The notes under the pieces are model-generated. The model did not search any database, was not told where the DNA came from, and saw only the letters and a program-made list of their open reading frames with translations. Shown piece by piece: positions 1-7,270 of a stretch of 64,000 nucleotides of DNA. Source of the DNA: FEN-1139 sp964396375 (GTDB lineage: Bacteria; Myxococcota_A; Polyangia; Polyangiales; Polyangiaceae); assembly GCA_964396375.1 (NCBI GenBank), contig CAYNEY010000025.1, positions 19,432 to 83,431 of the forward strand, given 5' to 3'. The translations under genes were made by a program, and so were the position numbers. How positions within the stretch are numbered: position 1 is the stretch's first letter; each line of letters begins with the position of its first letter.

Positions 1-1
1 G

Positions 2-679
2 GCTCTCTCGAGTCCGGACTCCGGTTCCGCGATCGATACCATCACCCTGCGGGCCACCGCCGATGAGCTGGCCGAGGTTCAGCGGAGCGGTATTCAAGTT
101 GGTGTGGTAGTGGGCGGCGGCAACATCTTTCGTGGTCTGCGGGGAGCCAGCCAAGGGATGGATCGCGCCCAGAGCGACATGATGGGCATGCTCGCCACCG
201 TGATCAACGCACTGGCACTCCAAGATGCGCTCGAGCGGGCAGGCGTACCCACTCGGGTGATGACGGCCATCGAGATCAGCCAGGTTGCGGAGCCCTACAT
301 TCGGCGCCGAGCCATCCGGCACCTGGATCGCGGGAACATCGTGGTCTTCGCGGCCGGCACGGGAAACCCGTTCTTCTCGACCGACACCGCCGCCGCGCTC
401 CGAGCCATGGAAATCCGCGCTGAGGCCCTGTTCAAGGCCACCAAGGTGGCCGGCATCTACGATCGTGATCCGGTGCGCCACCCCCAAGCCAAACTGCTCG
501 AGCATGTGAGCTATGACCGCTTCCTCACTGATCATCTGGGGGTGATGGACGCGACCGCGGTGGCTTTGTGTCGGGACAACGGGCTTCCGGTTCGGGTGTT
601 CAAGATGGAGCGGGGCAACATCCAGCGCGCCTGTTTTGGCGCGGATGTGGGCACGACCATCTCCGCCTCCGAGCGCTGA
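2..679 (+). CDS. pyrH: UMP kinase, 5' end missing
   Basis: Hexameric bacterial UMP kinase, which phosphorylates UMP to UDP with ATP in cytosolic pyrimidine synthesis. The window opens inside the gene: the reading frame is open from base 2, and the first visible residues (ALSSPDSGSAID) fit the stretch just after the N-terminal nucleotide-binding strand. The glycine-rich GGGNIFRG motif is at about base 110, followed by the DMMGM segment, GTGNPFFSTD and the C-terminal RVFKM region, all typical of PyrH of the amino acid kinase fold. Roughly the first 15-20 residues are lost. It ends 82 bases before ccmF and is probably a separate transcription unit. Confidence 0.96.
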   Translation, partial: ALSSPDSGSAIDTITLRATADELAEVQRSGIQVGVVVGGGNIFRGLRGASQGMDRAQSDMMGMLATVINALALQDALERAGVPTRVMTAIEISQVAEPYIRRRAIRHLDRGNIVVFAAGTGNPFFSTDTAAALRAMEIRAEALFKATKVAGIYDRDPVRHPQAKLLEHVSYDRFLTDHLGVMDATAVALCRDNGLPVRVFKMERGNIQRACFGADVGTTISASER

Positions 680-746
680 GCGGCGAGTCACCTGTGTGTG
701 GGGCTGATCCCCCGTCCTTTGCCCTGCCAGATCAGTCAAAACCGGC

Positions 747-752
747 TAGGAT
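747..752 (+). promoter_or_regulatory. Candidate -10 box of ccmF (TAGGAT)
   Basis: The TAGGAT hexamer lies inside GCTAGGAT, 9 bases before the ccmF ATG, with a CTGCCA hexamer 17 bases upstream as a possible -35. The same GCTAGGAT string precedes moxR at the same distance. If it is a real -10 box the transcript would be nearly leaderless. AGGA in the same string could instead act as a weak ribosome binding site. Confidence 0.4.
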
Positions 753-761
753 GGCCGTCCT

Positions 762-2906
762 ATGTGGCCGTGGCTACCGGAATTCGGGTCGCTCGTGCTG
801 GTCGCCAGCTTGGTCGCGTGCGCCCACGCGATCGCGCGTGCCCTCGGTGCGGCAGGAGGTGGGCTCTCGGTGAGTGAGCGGGCGCGGAGCGCGAGCTACG
901 GCGCCTGCGCCTTGGTGGCAACCGCAACCCTCTTGCTCGTTTATGCGTTTCTGAGCCACGATTTTCGCCTCGCATACGTCAGCTCCTACAGTGATCGGGC
1001 CACCCCGACCCTGTACCTCCTTGCCGGACTTTGGGGTGGACAGGACGGGTCGCTTCTGTTCTGGGCCGCACTCCAGGCAGGTTATGCAGCAGCCGCGTTG
1101 CGATGGTTGCCGTCGCGATTCCGACCGTTCGAACCCGTGATGACAGCCACGCTGATGGCAATCCTCGGCTTCTTCGTGCTGCTTCTTCTGTTCACCTCGA
1201 ATCCCTTCGAACGCGCACTGCTCGGTCCGACCATGGACGGGGAGGGTCTTCACCCCTTACTCATGAATCCTTGGATGGCCCTCCATCCGCCGGCTCTTTA
1301 CCTTGGTTTCGTCGGGTTCTCGGTGCCGTTCGCCTTTGTCGTGGCGGCCCTGGTCCAGCGGGATATGGATCGCGATTGGCTGTTGGGCGTGCGGCGGTGG
1401 ATGCTGGTCGCCTGGGTTTTCTTGTCGGTGGGCAATGTGTTCGGAATGGTGTGGGCTTACGAGGAGCTGGGGTGGGGCGGGTTCTGGGCGTGGGATCCGG
1501 TCGAGAATGCCTCCGCCCTACCCTGGTTTACCGCCACCGCGTTCCTCCACTCAACCATGATCCAAGAGCGCCGGGGGATGCTCAAGATCTGGAACGTGGT
1601 GCTGGTGGGTGTGACCTTCTTGCTCACCATCTTCGGGACGTTCCTCACCCGTTCAGGTTTGGTGAGCAGCGTCCACAGCTTCGCACAGAGCGACACGGCC
1701 GGGTATTTCTTGGTATTCATGCTCATGGTGGTTGGTGGGTGTGCCGCACTGATGATCCGGGCTCGCGAAAGCCTGCGCAGTCACAATCAGATCGAAGCGT
1801 TGATGAGCCGTGAGGCGAGTTTTGTCGCCAACAACTGGGCACTGTTCGCGTTGATGCTGTTCGTGGCAGGAGCAACTCTTTTCCCGAAGCTAAGTGAGTG
1901 GTGGTATGGCGAGACAGTGACGCTCGGGCCGCGGTTCTTCAATCGTTGGGCGGTGCCGCTCGGACTGATTATCTATTTCTTGATGGGGATCGCACCCTTG
2001 TTCGGCTGGCGAAAGACCTCGCGCAGCGTGCTTCTACGGATGTTGATCATCCCAAGCGCGGCCATGGTGGTGGTGAGCGTGCTGTTCCTCGGGTTCGGTG
2101 AGACGCTTGGCGCTCCAGCCATCTTACCCGACGAGGGCGGTACTGGCGGAACCCTCGAGCAGTGGCTCCGCGTGTTCAGCCGCGCCACACCCTTGGTCAC
2201 GGTAGCGCTCACCACCCTCAACCTGACGGTCGTGTTAGCCGAGTGGGTGGTTGCGGTGCGGAGTCGCCGTGCGGGACTCAAGGGCGAGGTACGACGCGAA
2301 TCGGTTGGACGCTCGCTGTTCGAGCTGGTGCGCCGTCACCCACGAAGATACGGTGGTTACACGGTGCATCTTGGCATCGCCTGTGTCTTCGTCGGAGTGC
2401 TCGGAACGTGCTGGTCCAAGAGCCTCGAGGTGAGTCTTGCACCTGGCCAAACGGTGACGGTAGCTGATCACAACCTACGGTTCATGAGTTCGCGCAGCTG
2501 TCCGGGGGATAAGAGCTGCCGAGGCACGGAGCGAACGCTGCTCGGTCAAACTCAGTCCATCGCCGAGCTCGAGGTGAAGCACGGTTCCCGCGATCGCGGC
2601 CGTGTTTGGCCACGCAAGGTGACGTACGCAGCGCGCGGTGGGACTGTTACCACCGAGGTGGGGATGCTCCGCGGGCTCTTCTCTGACGTGTACGTGGTGC
2701 TCGGCGCGGTAGACGAAACCGGGCGTGCCCAGCTCCAGATCCACATAAACCGGCTAGTGTCCTTCATCTGGGTGGGGCTTCTGGTGGTGCTGTTCGGCAC
2801 CGGAATGGCGCTCCTTCCCGATTACTCGCTCGGGCGTCTAGCGCGATGGCGGGCGGTGCGGCAGCTCGAGCCAAGGCGGCCAAGCTTCTCGGGAGGCAAG
2901 CCATGA
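762..2906 (+). CDS. ccmF: Cytochrome c heme lyase subunit CcmF
   Basis: Polytopic inner-membrane protein of System I cytochrome c maturation, which attaches heme delivered by CcmE to apocytochrome CXXCH motifs. The 714 residues fit the CcmF/CycK family. The tryptophan-rich heme-handling motif (WGGFWAWDPVENAS) is at about residues 237-250, with many hydrophobic segments on either side and a periplasmic C-terminal part. The start is the ATG just after a TAGGAT box (747-752). The stop overlaps the next start as ATGA, so the two genes are translationally coupled. Other ccm genes are not adjacent: a CcmA-like ATPase is about 52 kb away, and ccmB, ccmC and ccmE are not in the window. Confidence 0.95.
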   Translation: MWPWLPEFGSLVLVASLVACAHAIARALGAAGGGLSVSERARSASYGACALVATATLLLVYAFLSHDFRLAYVSSYSDRATPTLYLLAGLWGGQDGSLLFWAALQAGYAAAALRWLPSRFRPFEPVMTATLMAILGFFVLLLLFTSNPFERALLGPTMDGEGLHPLLMNPWMALHPPALYLGFVGFSVPFAFVVAALVQRDMDRDWLLGVRRWMLVAWVFLSVGNVFGMVWAYEELGWGGFWAWDPVENASALPWFTATAFLHSTMIQERRGMLKIWNVVLVGVTFLLTIFGTFLTRSGLVSSVHSFAQSDTAGYFLVFMLMVVGGCAALMIRARESLRSHNQIEALMSREASFVANNWALFALMLFVAGATLFPKLSEWWYGETVTLGPRFFNRWAVPLGLIIYFLMGIAPLFGWRKTSRSVLLRMLIIPSAAMVVVSVLFLGFGETLGAPAILPDEGGTGGTLEQWLRVFSRATPLVTVALTTLNLTVVLAEWVVAVRSRRAGLKGEVRRESVGRSLFELVRRHPRRYGGYTVHLGIACVFVGVLGTCWSKSLEVSLAPGQTVTVADHNLRFMSSRSCPGDKSCRGTERTLLGQTQSIAELEVKHGSRDRGRVWPRKVTYAARGGTVTTEVGMLRGLFSDVYVVLGAVDETGRAQLQIHINRLVSFIWVGLLVVLFGTGMALLPDYSLGRLARWRAVRQLEPRRPSFSGGKP

Positions 2907-3412
2907 GTCAGCTCTGGTCGCGATATGGTCTGCTCTCGAGTGGGGTGGTCGTGGGCACGATTGCGCTCCTCTTCGGACTTGCGCCGGCTTTCCTGGCCAC
3001 TGCCGGGATGCTGCTGCTGCTGTCGGTGCTGCTGCTCTACCGCAGTGTCTCGGACCCCGATAAAAGGGTTACTCTATCCTTCGAGGAGGCGCTCGAGCTT
3101 GCCACCATCTCGGCTACAGAACGAAAGAAGGAAGTGGTACTGCGAGCACTACGGGACATCGATGTCGAGCGAGCGCTCGGCAAGCTCTCCAACTCTGATT
3201 ATCTCGAGCTAGCAGGGCGTTATCGTGAAGAGGCACTCCGCATCATGGAGGAACTGGAAGATCACGAGGGTTCGCTCCGCACCCGGATCGAAGAGATCCT
3301 CCGACTCCGCAGTATAGGGCAGAGCTGTGGGGACGAGAGGGACGGCAGCGTGCCTGCGAGGGACCAGGGCCAGCCACCAGAATCCACCGCAAACGAGGGA
3401 AGGTCATGGTGA
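2903..3412 (+). CDS. Membrane-anchored CcmI/CcmH-like protein of the ccm operon
   Basis: Protein of 169 residues. The start chosen is the ATG at 2903, which overlaps the ccmF stop (ATGA) and has a strong GGGAGG site at 2891-2896; an in-frame start further upstream would lie inside ccmF. Two hydrophobic stretches occupy about residues 9-45. A charged helical part follows, with a LRDIDVERALGKLSNSDY segment like the N-terminal region of CcmI/CycH-type assembly proteins, where a short helix pair follows the membrane anchor. No CXXC thioredoxin or CcmH motif is visible. Position and coupling support a role in cytochrome c maturation; the precise role is inferred. Confidence 0.7.
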   Translation: MSQLWSRYGLLSSGVVVGTIALLFGLAPAFLATAGMLLLLSVLLLYRSVSDPDKRVTLSFEEALELATISATERKKEVVLRALRDIDVERALGKLSNSDYLELAGRYREEALRIMEELEDHEGSLRTRIEEILRLRSIGQSCGDERDGSVPARDQGQPPESTANEGRSW

Positions 3413-4425
3413 GGGGCGGTCGAACGTGGGCGAGCGTGTTTCTCAGCCTCGCGATGCTGTTGGTGCTGACAACTACTGCCCTCGCCCGCCCCGAGTACGT
3501 AGGTCAGGCGAAGAGCCCATCCGTCTCTACTTCCACTGTCACACCACCGGATGGAAGTGTCGACTCGGCAGCGGTGCGGACGGAAACACGCTCCGCTGCC
3601 AGCGCGGAGACGAGGGGGCATCCACTCTCGGTGCGAAGCTGGATTGTGGTCGAGACGGTCAAGGACAGCCTTCGCTTCGAGGTGATCCTGCATGTGATGA
3701 ATCGGGGCTCGCAACCCATCTCTTCTGAACGGCTCGAGCTGATCTTGCCCGAGAAGATCGGGCGCTTCTTGGCGCCAAATGGCGATGAACGGCCGCTTCT
3801 GGAGCGACAGGGCTCGCGTGTGGTGCTCACCGGACCCATTTCACCGGGGCTTTCGCAAGCAAGCTTCGTCGCCGAACTACCGGTCGATGGAAGAGGAGAA
3901 GTGGGTTTTCGCCTGGGAATGATGGCGGGAACCGAGGAGGTGCAGATCGGTTTTCTGGGACCACGTTCTGCAACTTTGGAGGCGGTCGGTTTTCCTCGGC
4001 TCCGTCCAAGCCGCTTGCCAAACGGGGTCAGCATTCTGGCTACCGGCAGAACCTACGTCGAACAGCTGCGCCCGGTGGTGGTAGAGGCTGTGGTGAGTGG
4101 TCTTCCGGAGAAAGGAGCGCTGCCATGGCTAGGCCTCGCGTTCAGCTTCTTGCTCGTGGTGTTGGCGGTAGCGCGCCAAGTAATGGCGAGACATCGCGCT
4201 GTCGTCCCGCCAAGACAGATCGAAGAGGAACTGCTTTCTGCCCGAGAGTGTCTGCTCGATGAGGTGTGTCGGGTGGAGCAAGCTCGGCAGGCGGGCAGAA
4301 TCGGCCCTGAGACGGCTCGAAGCACTCGGGAAGAGTTGGTGTTGGCCTTGCTTCGGATCGAGCGACGCCTTGAATCGGCTCAGGGGCCAGTGCAGAGCGA
4401 GGCAACCAGGCCTGCCGCACAATAG
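3406..4425 (+). CDS. Secreted, C-terminally anchored protein of the ccm operon
   Basis: Protein of 339 residues with an N-terminal signal peptide (about residues 1-27, ending near ALA-RPEY), a beta-rich extracytoplasmic domain (about 50-225), one transmembrane helix (about 243-262) and a charged, helical cytoplasmic tail (about 270-330) rich in Glu and Arg. It overlaps the previous gene by 7 bases (ATGGTGA), so it belongs to the ccmF unit. The tail resembles the short helix pair of the preceding protein. I do not recognise the family. A chaperone-like or docking role in heme or apocytochrome handling would fit the context but is only a guess. Confidence 0.7.
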   Translation: MVRGGRTWASVFLSLAMLLVLTTTALARPEYVGQAKSPSVSTSTVTPPDGSVDSAAVRTETRSAASAETRGHPLSVRSWIVVETVKDSLRFEVILHVMNRGSQPISSERLELILPEKIGRFLAPNGDERPLLERQGSRVVLTGPISPGLSQASFVAELPVDGRGEVGFRLGMMAGTEEVQIGFLGPRSATLEAVGFPRLRPSRLPNGVSILATGRTYVEQLRPVVVEAVVSGLPEKGALPWLGLAFSFLLVVLAVARQVMARHRAVVPPRQIEEELLSARECLLDEVCRVEQARQAGRIGPETARSTREELVLALLRIERRLESAQGPVQSEATRPAAQ

Positions 4426-4781
4426 CCCCCGATGGTTACCCACAGGCTGTGGAAAAGCTCGGGACAAGATTGGAACAACCCTAGGAAGGCTGGTGGCTGT
4501 TGTTCGCCCAGCTTGAGCCATCCCCCATTCATCCCCAACTCTCCACCTTGCCAATCACAGGGTTGAAGATGGATTTTCTCTAACTATTTCTGATATTTAT
4601 CGGAGTTATCCCCGCTCTCCACACCCTCTACTCCGACCACTACAATTTAAAACCCATATTAGTTTCAGAGAGACGGAAACAGCAAGGATTGTCGGTTGGC
4701 CATCCGGGATCCCGAGGATTCGGTTCTGCGCGTGTTCCCTCTGGTCAGATTCCCACAAGCTCGGTAAGACGCTCTTGTCCC
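4426..4781. other. Candidate replication origin (oriC) upstream of dnaN
   Basis: A 356-base stretch without a gene. It opens with two facing DnaA-box-like 9-mers, TTACCCACA (4436-4444) and the complement of TTTTCCACA (4448-4456), each one base from TTATCCACA and forming a near-palindrome CCACAG-G-CTGTGG. Weaker boxes are TTATCCCCG (4606-4614) and CTCTCCACA (4615-4623), each 7 of 9. Two AT-rich patches (4571-4610 and 4643-4668) could serve as unwinding elements. dnaN-recF-gyrB follows directly, a common origin neighbourhood; dnaA is not in the window. The region should also carry the dnaN promoter. Confidence 0.5.
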
Positions 4782-5939
4782 ATGCACGCCACAGTCAGCA
4801 AGAAAGACCTGCTTCGTATCGTCGACCGCTGCCAGGGAGTGGCCGACAAAAAGGGCACCATGCCTGTCCTGGGCAACGTGCTCCTGGAGGTCTCGGGTCC
4901 AAGCCAGATCCGCCTTGCTGCCACGGATCTGTTTCTCGCGGTGACGGGTACGGTACCGGCCGAGGTGGAGAAGGGAGGGAGCATCGCTGTTGGCGCTCGG
5001 GATCTGTTCGAGCGCGTACGCATGATGCCCGAGGGACAGATTGTGGTGAGCTCGAGCGACAACGCGGCGCTCACGTTGAAGGCAGTGGGGTCGGCACGGC
5101 GCTTCACGATCCACGGGATCTCTGGGGAAGACTTCCCTGCTTTGCCGCAGCCAGACAGTCAGGGTGCGGAGATCAACGTTCCCGTCTCCACTCTGCTCAC
5201 GCTAATCCAATCCACTCAGTTTTCGATCTCCACGGATGACTCACGACTTGCCCTCAACAGCGCATTGATTGAGTCGAGTGGGGATCGCCTGCGCCTGATT
5301 GCCACCGATGGACATCGGCTCACCAAGGCCGAAGCAGGTCCAATCCAGGCCAATGTCAACTCCACCATGCTGGTTCCCTTGAAGGGCGTACAGCAACTGA
5401 AGCGGATTTGTGAGGACGCGCTCAACGAAGCAGCCCGCAGTGAATCCGATGGTGACGGTGAGCCAGTGATGCGGATTGGTCAGCACGGTCCCAACGCCTT
5501 TTTTCACGTCGGAGGCCTCCAGTTCAGCGTAAAGCTCGTGGACGCCCAGTTTCCCCCCTATGAACAGGTGATTCCTCAGCACTCGGAGCATGTGGTGCGT
5601 GCGCCTCGTGGCAGCGTGGGGGAGGCCCTGAAGGCGGTTCAGGTTGCCGCAAGTGACCGTACCGGAGGGGTCAAGTTCACGCTCACCAAAGGCCAGCTGC
5701 GCTTTGAGACCGAGAGCCCGGAGAGTGGTGAAGGCTTCGACGAGGTGGCGGTAGACTACGATGGTCCCGAGCTCACCATTGGCTTCAACGCCAAGTATTT
5801 CTTGGATGTGACCAGCGCGATCACCGATGATGAAATCCTAATCGGTGTGGGTGGAGAGCTGGATCCAGCAGTGATTCGCCCTGCCAACCAGAACGGGAGT
5901 TTCGATCTGTTGGCGGTGATCATGCCGATGCGGATTTGA
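4782..5939 (+). CDS. dnaN: DNA polymerase III sliding clamp (beta subunit)
   Basis: Beta clamp of 385 residues, which forms the ring-shaped dimer that tethers DNA polymerase III and many repair proteins to DNA. The start chosen is the ATG at 4782 (MHATVSKKDLL), which matches the family N-terminus; a TTG at 4689 in the same frame would add a non-conserved extension reaching into the origin-like region. Recognisable parts are GTMPVLGNVLLEV near residue 30, IHGISGEDFPALP at about 110 and the C-terminal VIMPMRI that lines the peptide-binding pocket. The stop overlaps the recF TTG start (TTGA), so the two are coupled. Confidence 0.97.
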   Translation: MHATVSKKDLLRIVDRCQGVADKKGTMPVLGNVLLEVSGPSQIRLAATDLFLAVTGTVPAEVEKGGSIAVGARDLFERVRMMPEGQIVVSSSDNAALTLKAVGSARRFTIHGISGEDFPALPQPDSQGAEINVPVSTLLTLIQSTQFSISTDDSRLALNSALIESSGDRLRLIATDGHRLTKAEAGPIQANVNSTMLVPLKGVQQLKRICEDALNEAARSESDGDGEPVMRIGQHGPNAFFHVGGLQFSVKLVDAQFPPYEQVIPQHSEHVVRAPRGSVGEALKAVQVAASDRTGGVKFTLTKGQLRFETESPESGEGFDEVAVDYDGPELTIGFNAKYFLDVTSAITDDEILIGVGGELDPAVIRPANQNGSFDLLAVIMPMRI

Positions 5940-7033
5940 CCCAGTCACTTTGCTTCGAATCAGTGTCGGTGCGCGGGTGGAGAAACCTGGCGCCACAGAC
6001 CGTGCGCTTCGGCGAGCGGGTCAATCTCCTTCATGGTGCCAATGGGCAGGGCAAGACCAGTCTCCTCGAGGCGCTGGCGGCGCTCTCGACCTCCCGCAGC
6101 TTTCGTACGGAACAGATGCGAGAGGTGGTAAGTCATGGGGCATTGGCGGCAGAGGTCTCGGGCCAAGTGAGGTCCAGCATCACCCGTCACCACAAGCTGC
6201 GTGTCGTTGAGGGTCGGCGGCGGATGAGCATCGACGAAAAGCCGGTGGTGCGCATCACCAACTACGCACGGCACACACCCATCGTGGTCTTTTCTCCCCA
6301 GGATCGCGAACTGGTGGCGGGTCCTGCCTCCCTCCGCAGAACCCTGCTTGACCGGATCATGCTCTACGAGGATCCGATCGGGTCCGAAAGCCGCCAGAGC
6401 TTCCTTGTTGCCCTGCGTGCACGCCAGAAGCTGCTCTCCGAGCGCGGTGCACATGCGAGGGGGCTCGAGGCCTACGAGGCGCTGCTCGGAGAGCACGGCG
6501 TGAGCTGGTACGCCGCGCGGCAGCGGAGTTCGGCGCGACTGGTCGACTGGGTCCAGCGGGTCTTCACTGAGCTAGCACCGGAGGGTCATCAGCTCACGGT
6601 TGTGCTCGAGAGCCAGAGCTTGCGTGATCCAACCGAGGTGAGCGAGGAGTTCCGACAACGACGGATCGAGGATATCGCGCGAGGTCGGGCTAGCTTCGGT
6701 CCGCAGCGCGATGAACTCTCCATCTTGCTCGACCAGCACCGAGCACGTCATCACGCCTCGCAGGGTCAACAGCGACTGATCGCTTTGTCGCTCAAGCTTG
6801 CCGAACTCAACTGCATCCGAACGGTGCTCGAGTGTCATCCAATCCTTCTGCTTGATGACGTGGCCAGTGAACTCGATCGTGGACGAACAGCCCAGCTGAT
6901 GAGCTGGGTGATGGCCGAGAAAAGCCAAGTATTTGTTACCACGACCTCACCTGATACCCTTGGCGAAGGCTGGCTCTCGGGCCTCTCGGTGGAGCACTTC
7001 GAGGTGCGGGATGGCATCCTCGAACGAGGGTGA
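5936..7033 (+). CDS. recF: DNA replication/repair ATPase RecF
   Basis: SMC-like ATPase of 365 residues, which with RecO and RecR loads RecA at single-strand gaps. It starts at a TTG overlapping the dnaN stop; no later start keeps the first strand (LCFESVSVRGWRNL). Walker A is GANGQGKT at about residues 35-42, the signature region is HASQGQQRLIALSLKLAEL at about 280, and Walker B is ILLLDDVASELD at about 305. Length and motif spacing are normal. It shares an operon with dnaN. A GC-rich hairpin 14 bases after the stop may end or attenuate the transcript before gyrB. Confidence 0.95.
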   Translation: MTQSLCFESVSVRGWRNLAPQTVRFGERVNLLHGANGQGKTSLLEALAALSTSRSFRTEQMREVVSHGALAAEVSGQVRSSITRHHKLRVVEGRRRMSIDEKPVVRITNYARHTPIVVFSPQDRELVAGPASLRRTLLDRIMLYEDPIGSESRQSFLVALRARQKLLSERGAHARGLEAYEALLGEHGVSWYAARQRSSARLVDWVQRVFTELAPEGHQLTVVLESQSLRDPTEVSEEFRQRRIEDIARGRASFGPQRDELSILLDQHRARHHASQGQQRLIALSLKLAELNCIRTVLECHPILLLDDVASELDRGRTAQLMSWVMAEKSQVFVTTTSPDTLGEGWLSGLSVEHFEVRDGILERG

Positions 7034-7047
7034 ATCACTCCTGGACA

Positions 7048-7067
7048 GGCCGGGCGGAGACCCGGCC
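7048..7067 (+). terminator. GC-rich hairpin downstream of recF
   Basis: Perfect 7-base arms GGCCGGG (7048-7054) and CCCGGCC (7061-7067) around a 6-base loop, 14 bases after the recF stop. No U-run follows, so termination on its own is uncertain; it may be a pause site or a 3'-end stabiliser. Confidence 0.4.
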
Positions 7068-7193
7068 CCAAGATGTGATTTCTCCGCAGAATTTCCGCTG
7101 TTTTCGTAACGGTGGGATGCTTGCGGAGCGCCGTGCTTGGGGCTATTAATCGGCCTGCCTGAAGCCAGCATCCCCCGGTTGCCATGGTCCGCC

Positions 7194-7231
7194 ATTCGTC
7201 GGATCGCTTCTGTTTTCGCGATCCGACGAAT
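7194..7231 (+). promoter_or_regulatory. Perfect 14-bp inverted repeat upstream of gyrB
   Basis: Arms ATTCGTCGGATCGC (7194-7207) and GCGATCCGACGAAT (7218-7231) are exact complements around a 10-base loop (TTCTGTTTTC). The element ends 39 bases before the gyrB GTG. It could be an operator for a dimeric regulator or a leader hairpin in the gyrB transcript. The surrounding sequence (7068-7270) contains no gene. Confidence 0.6.
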
Positions 7232-7270
7232 CTCGACTCTGGTGCCTGACTGGTCGGCAAGAAAGGGATT

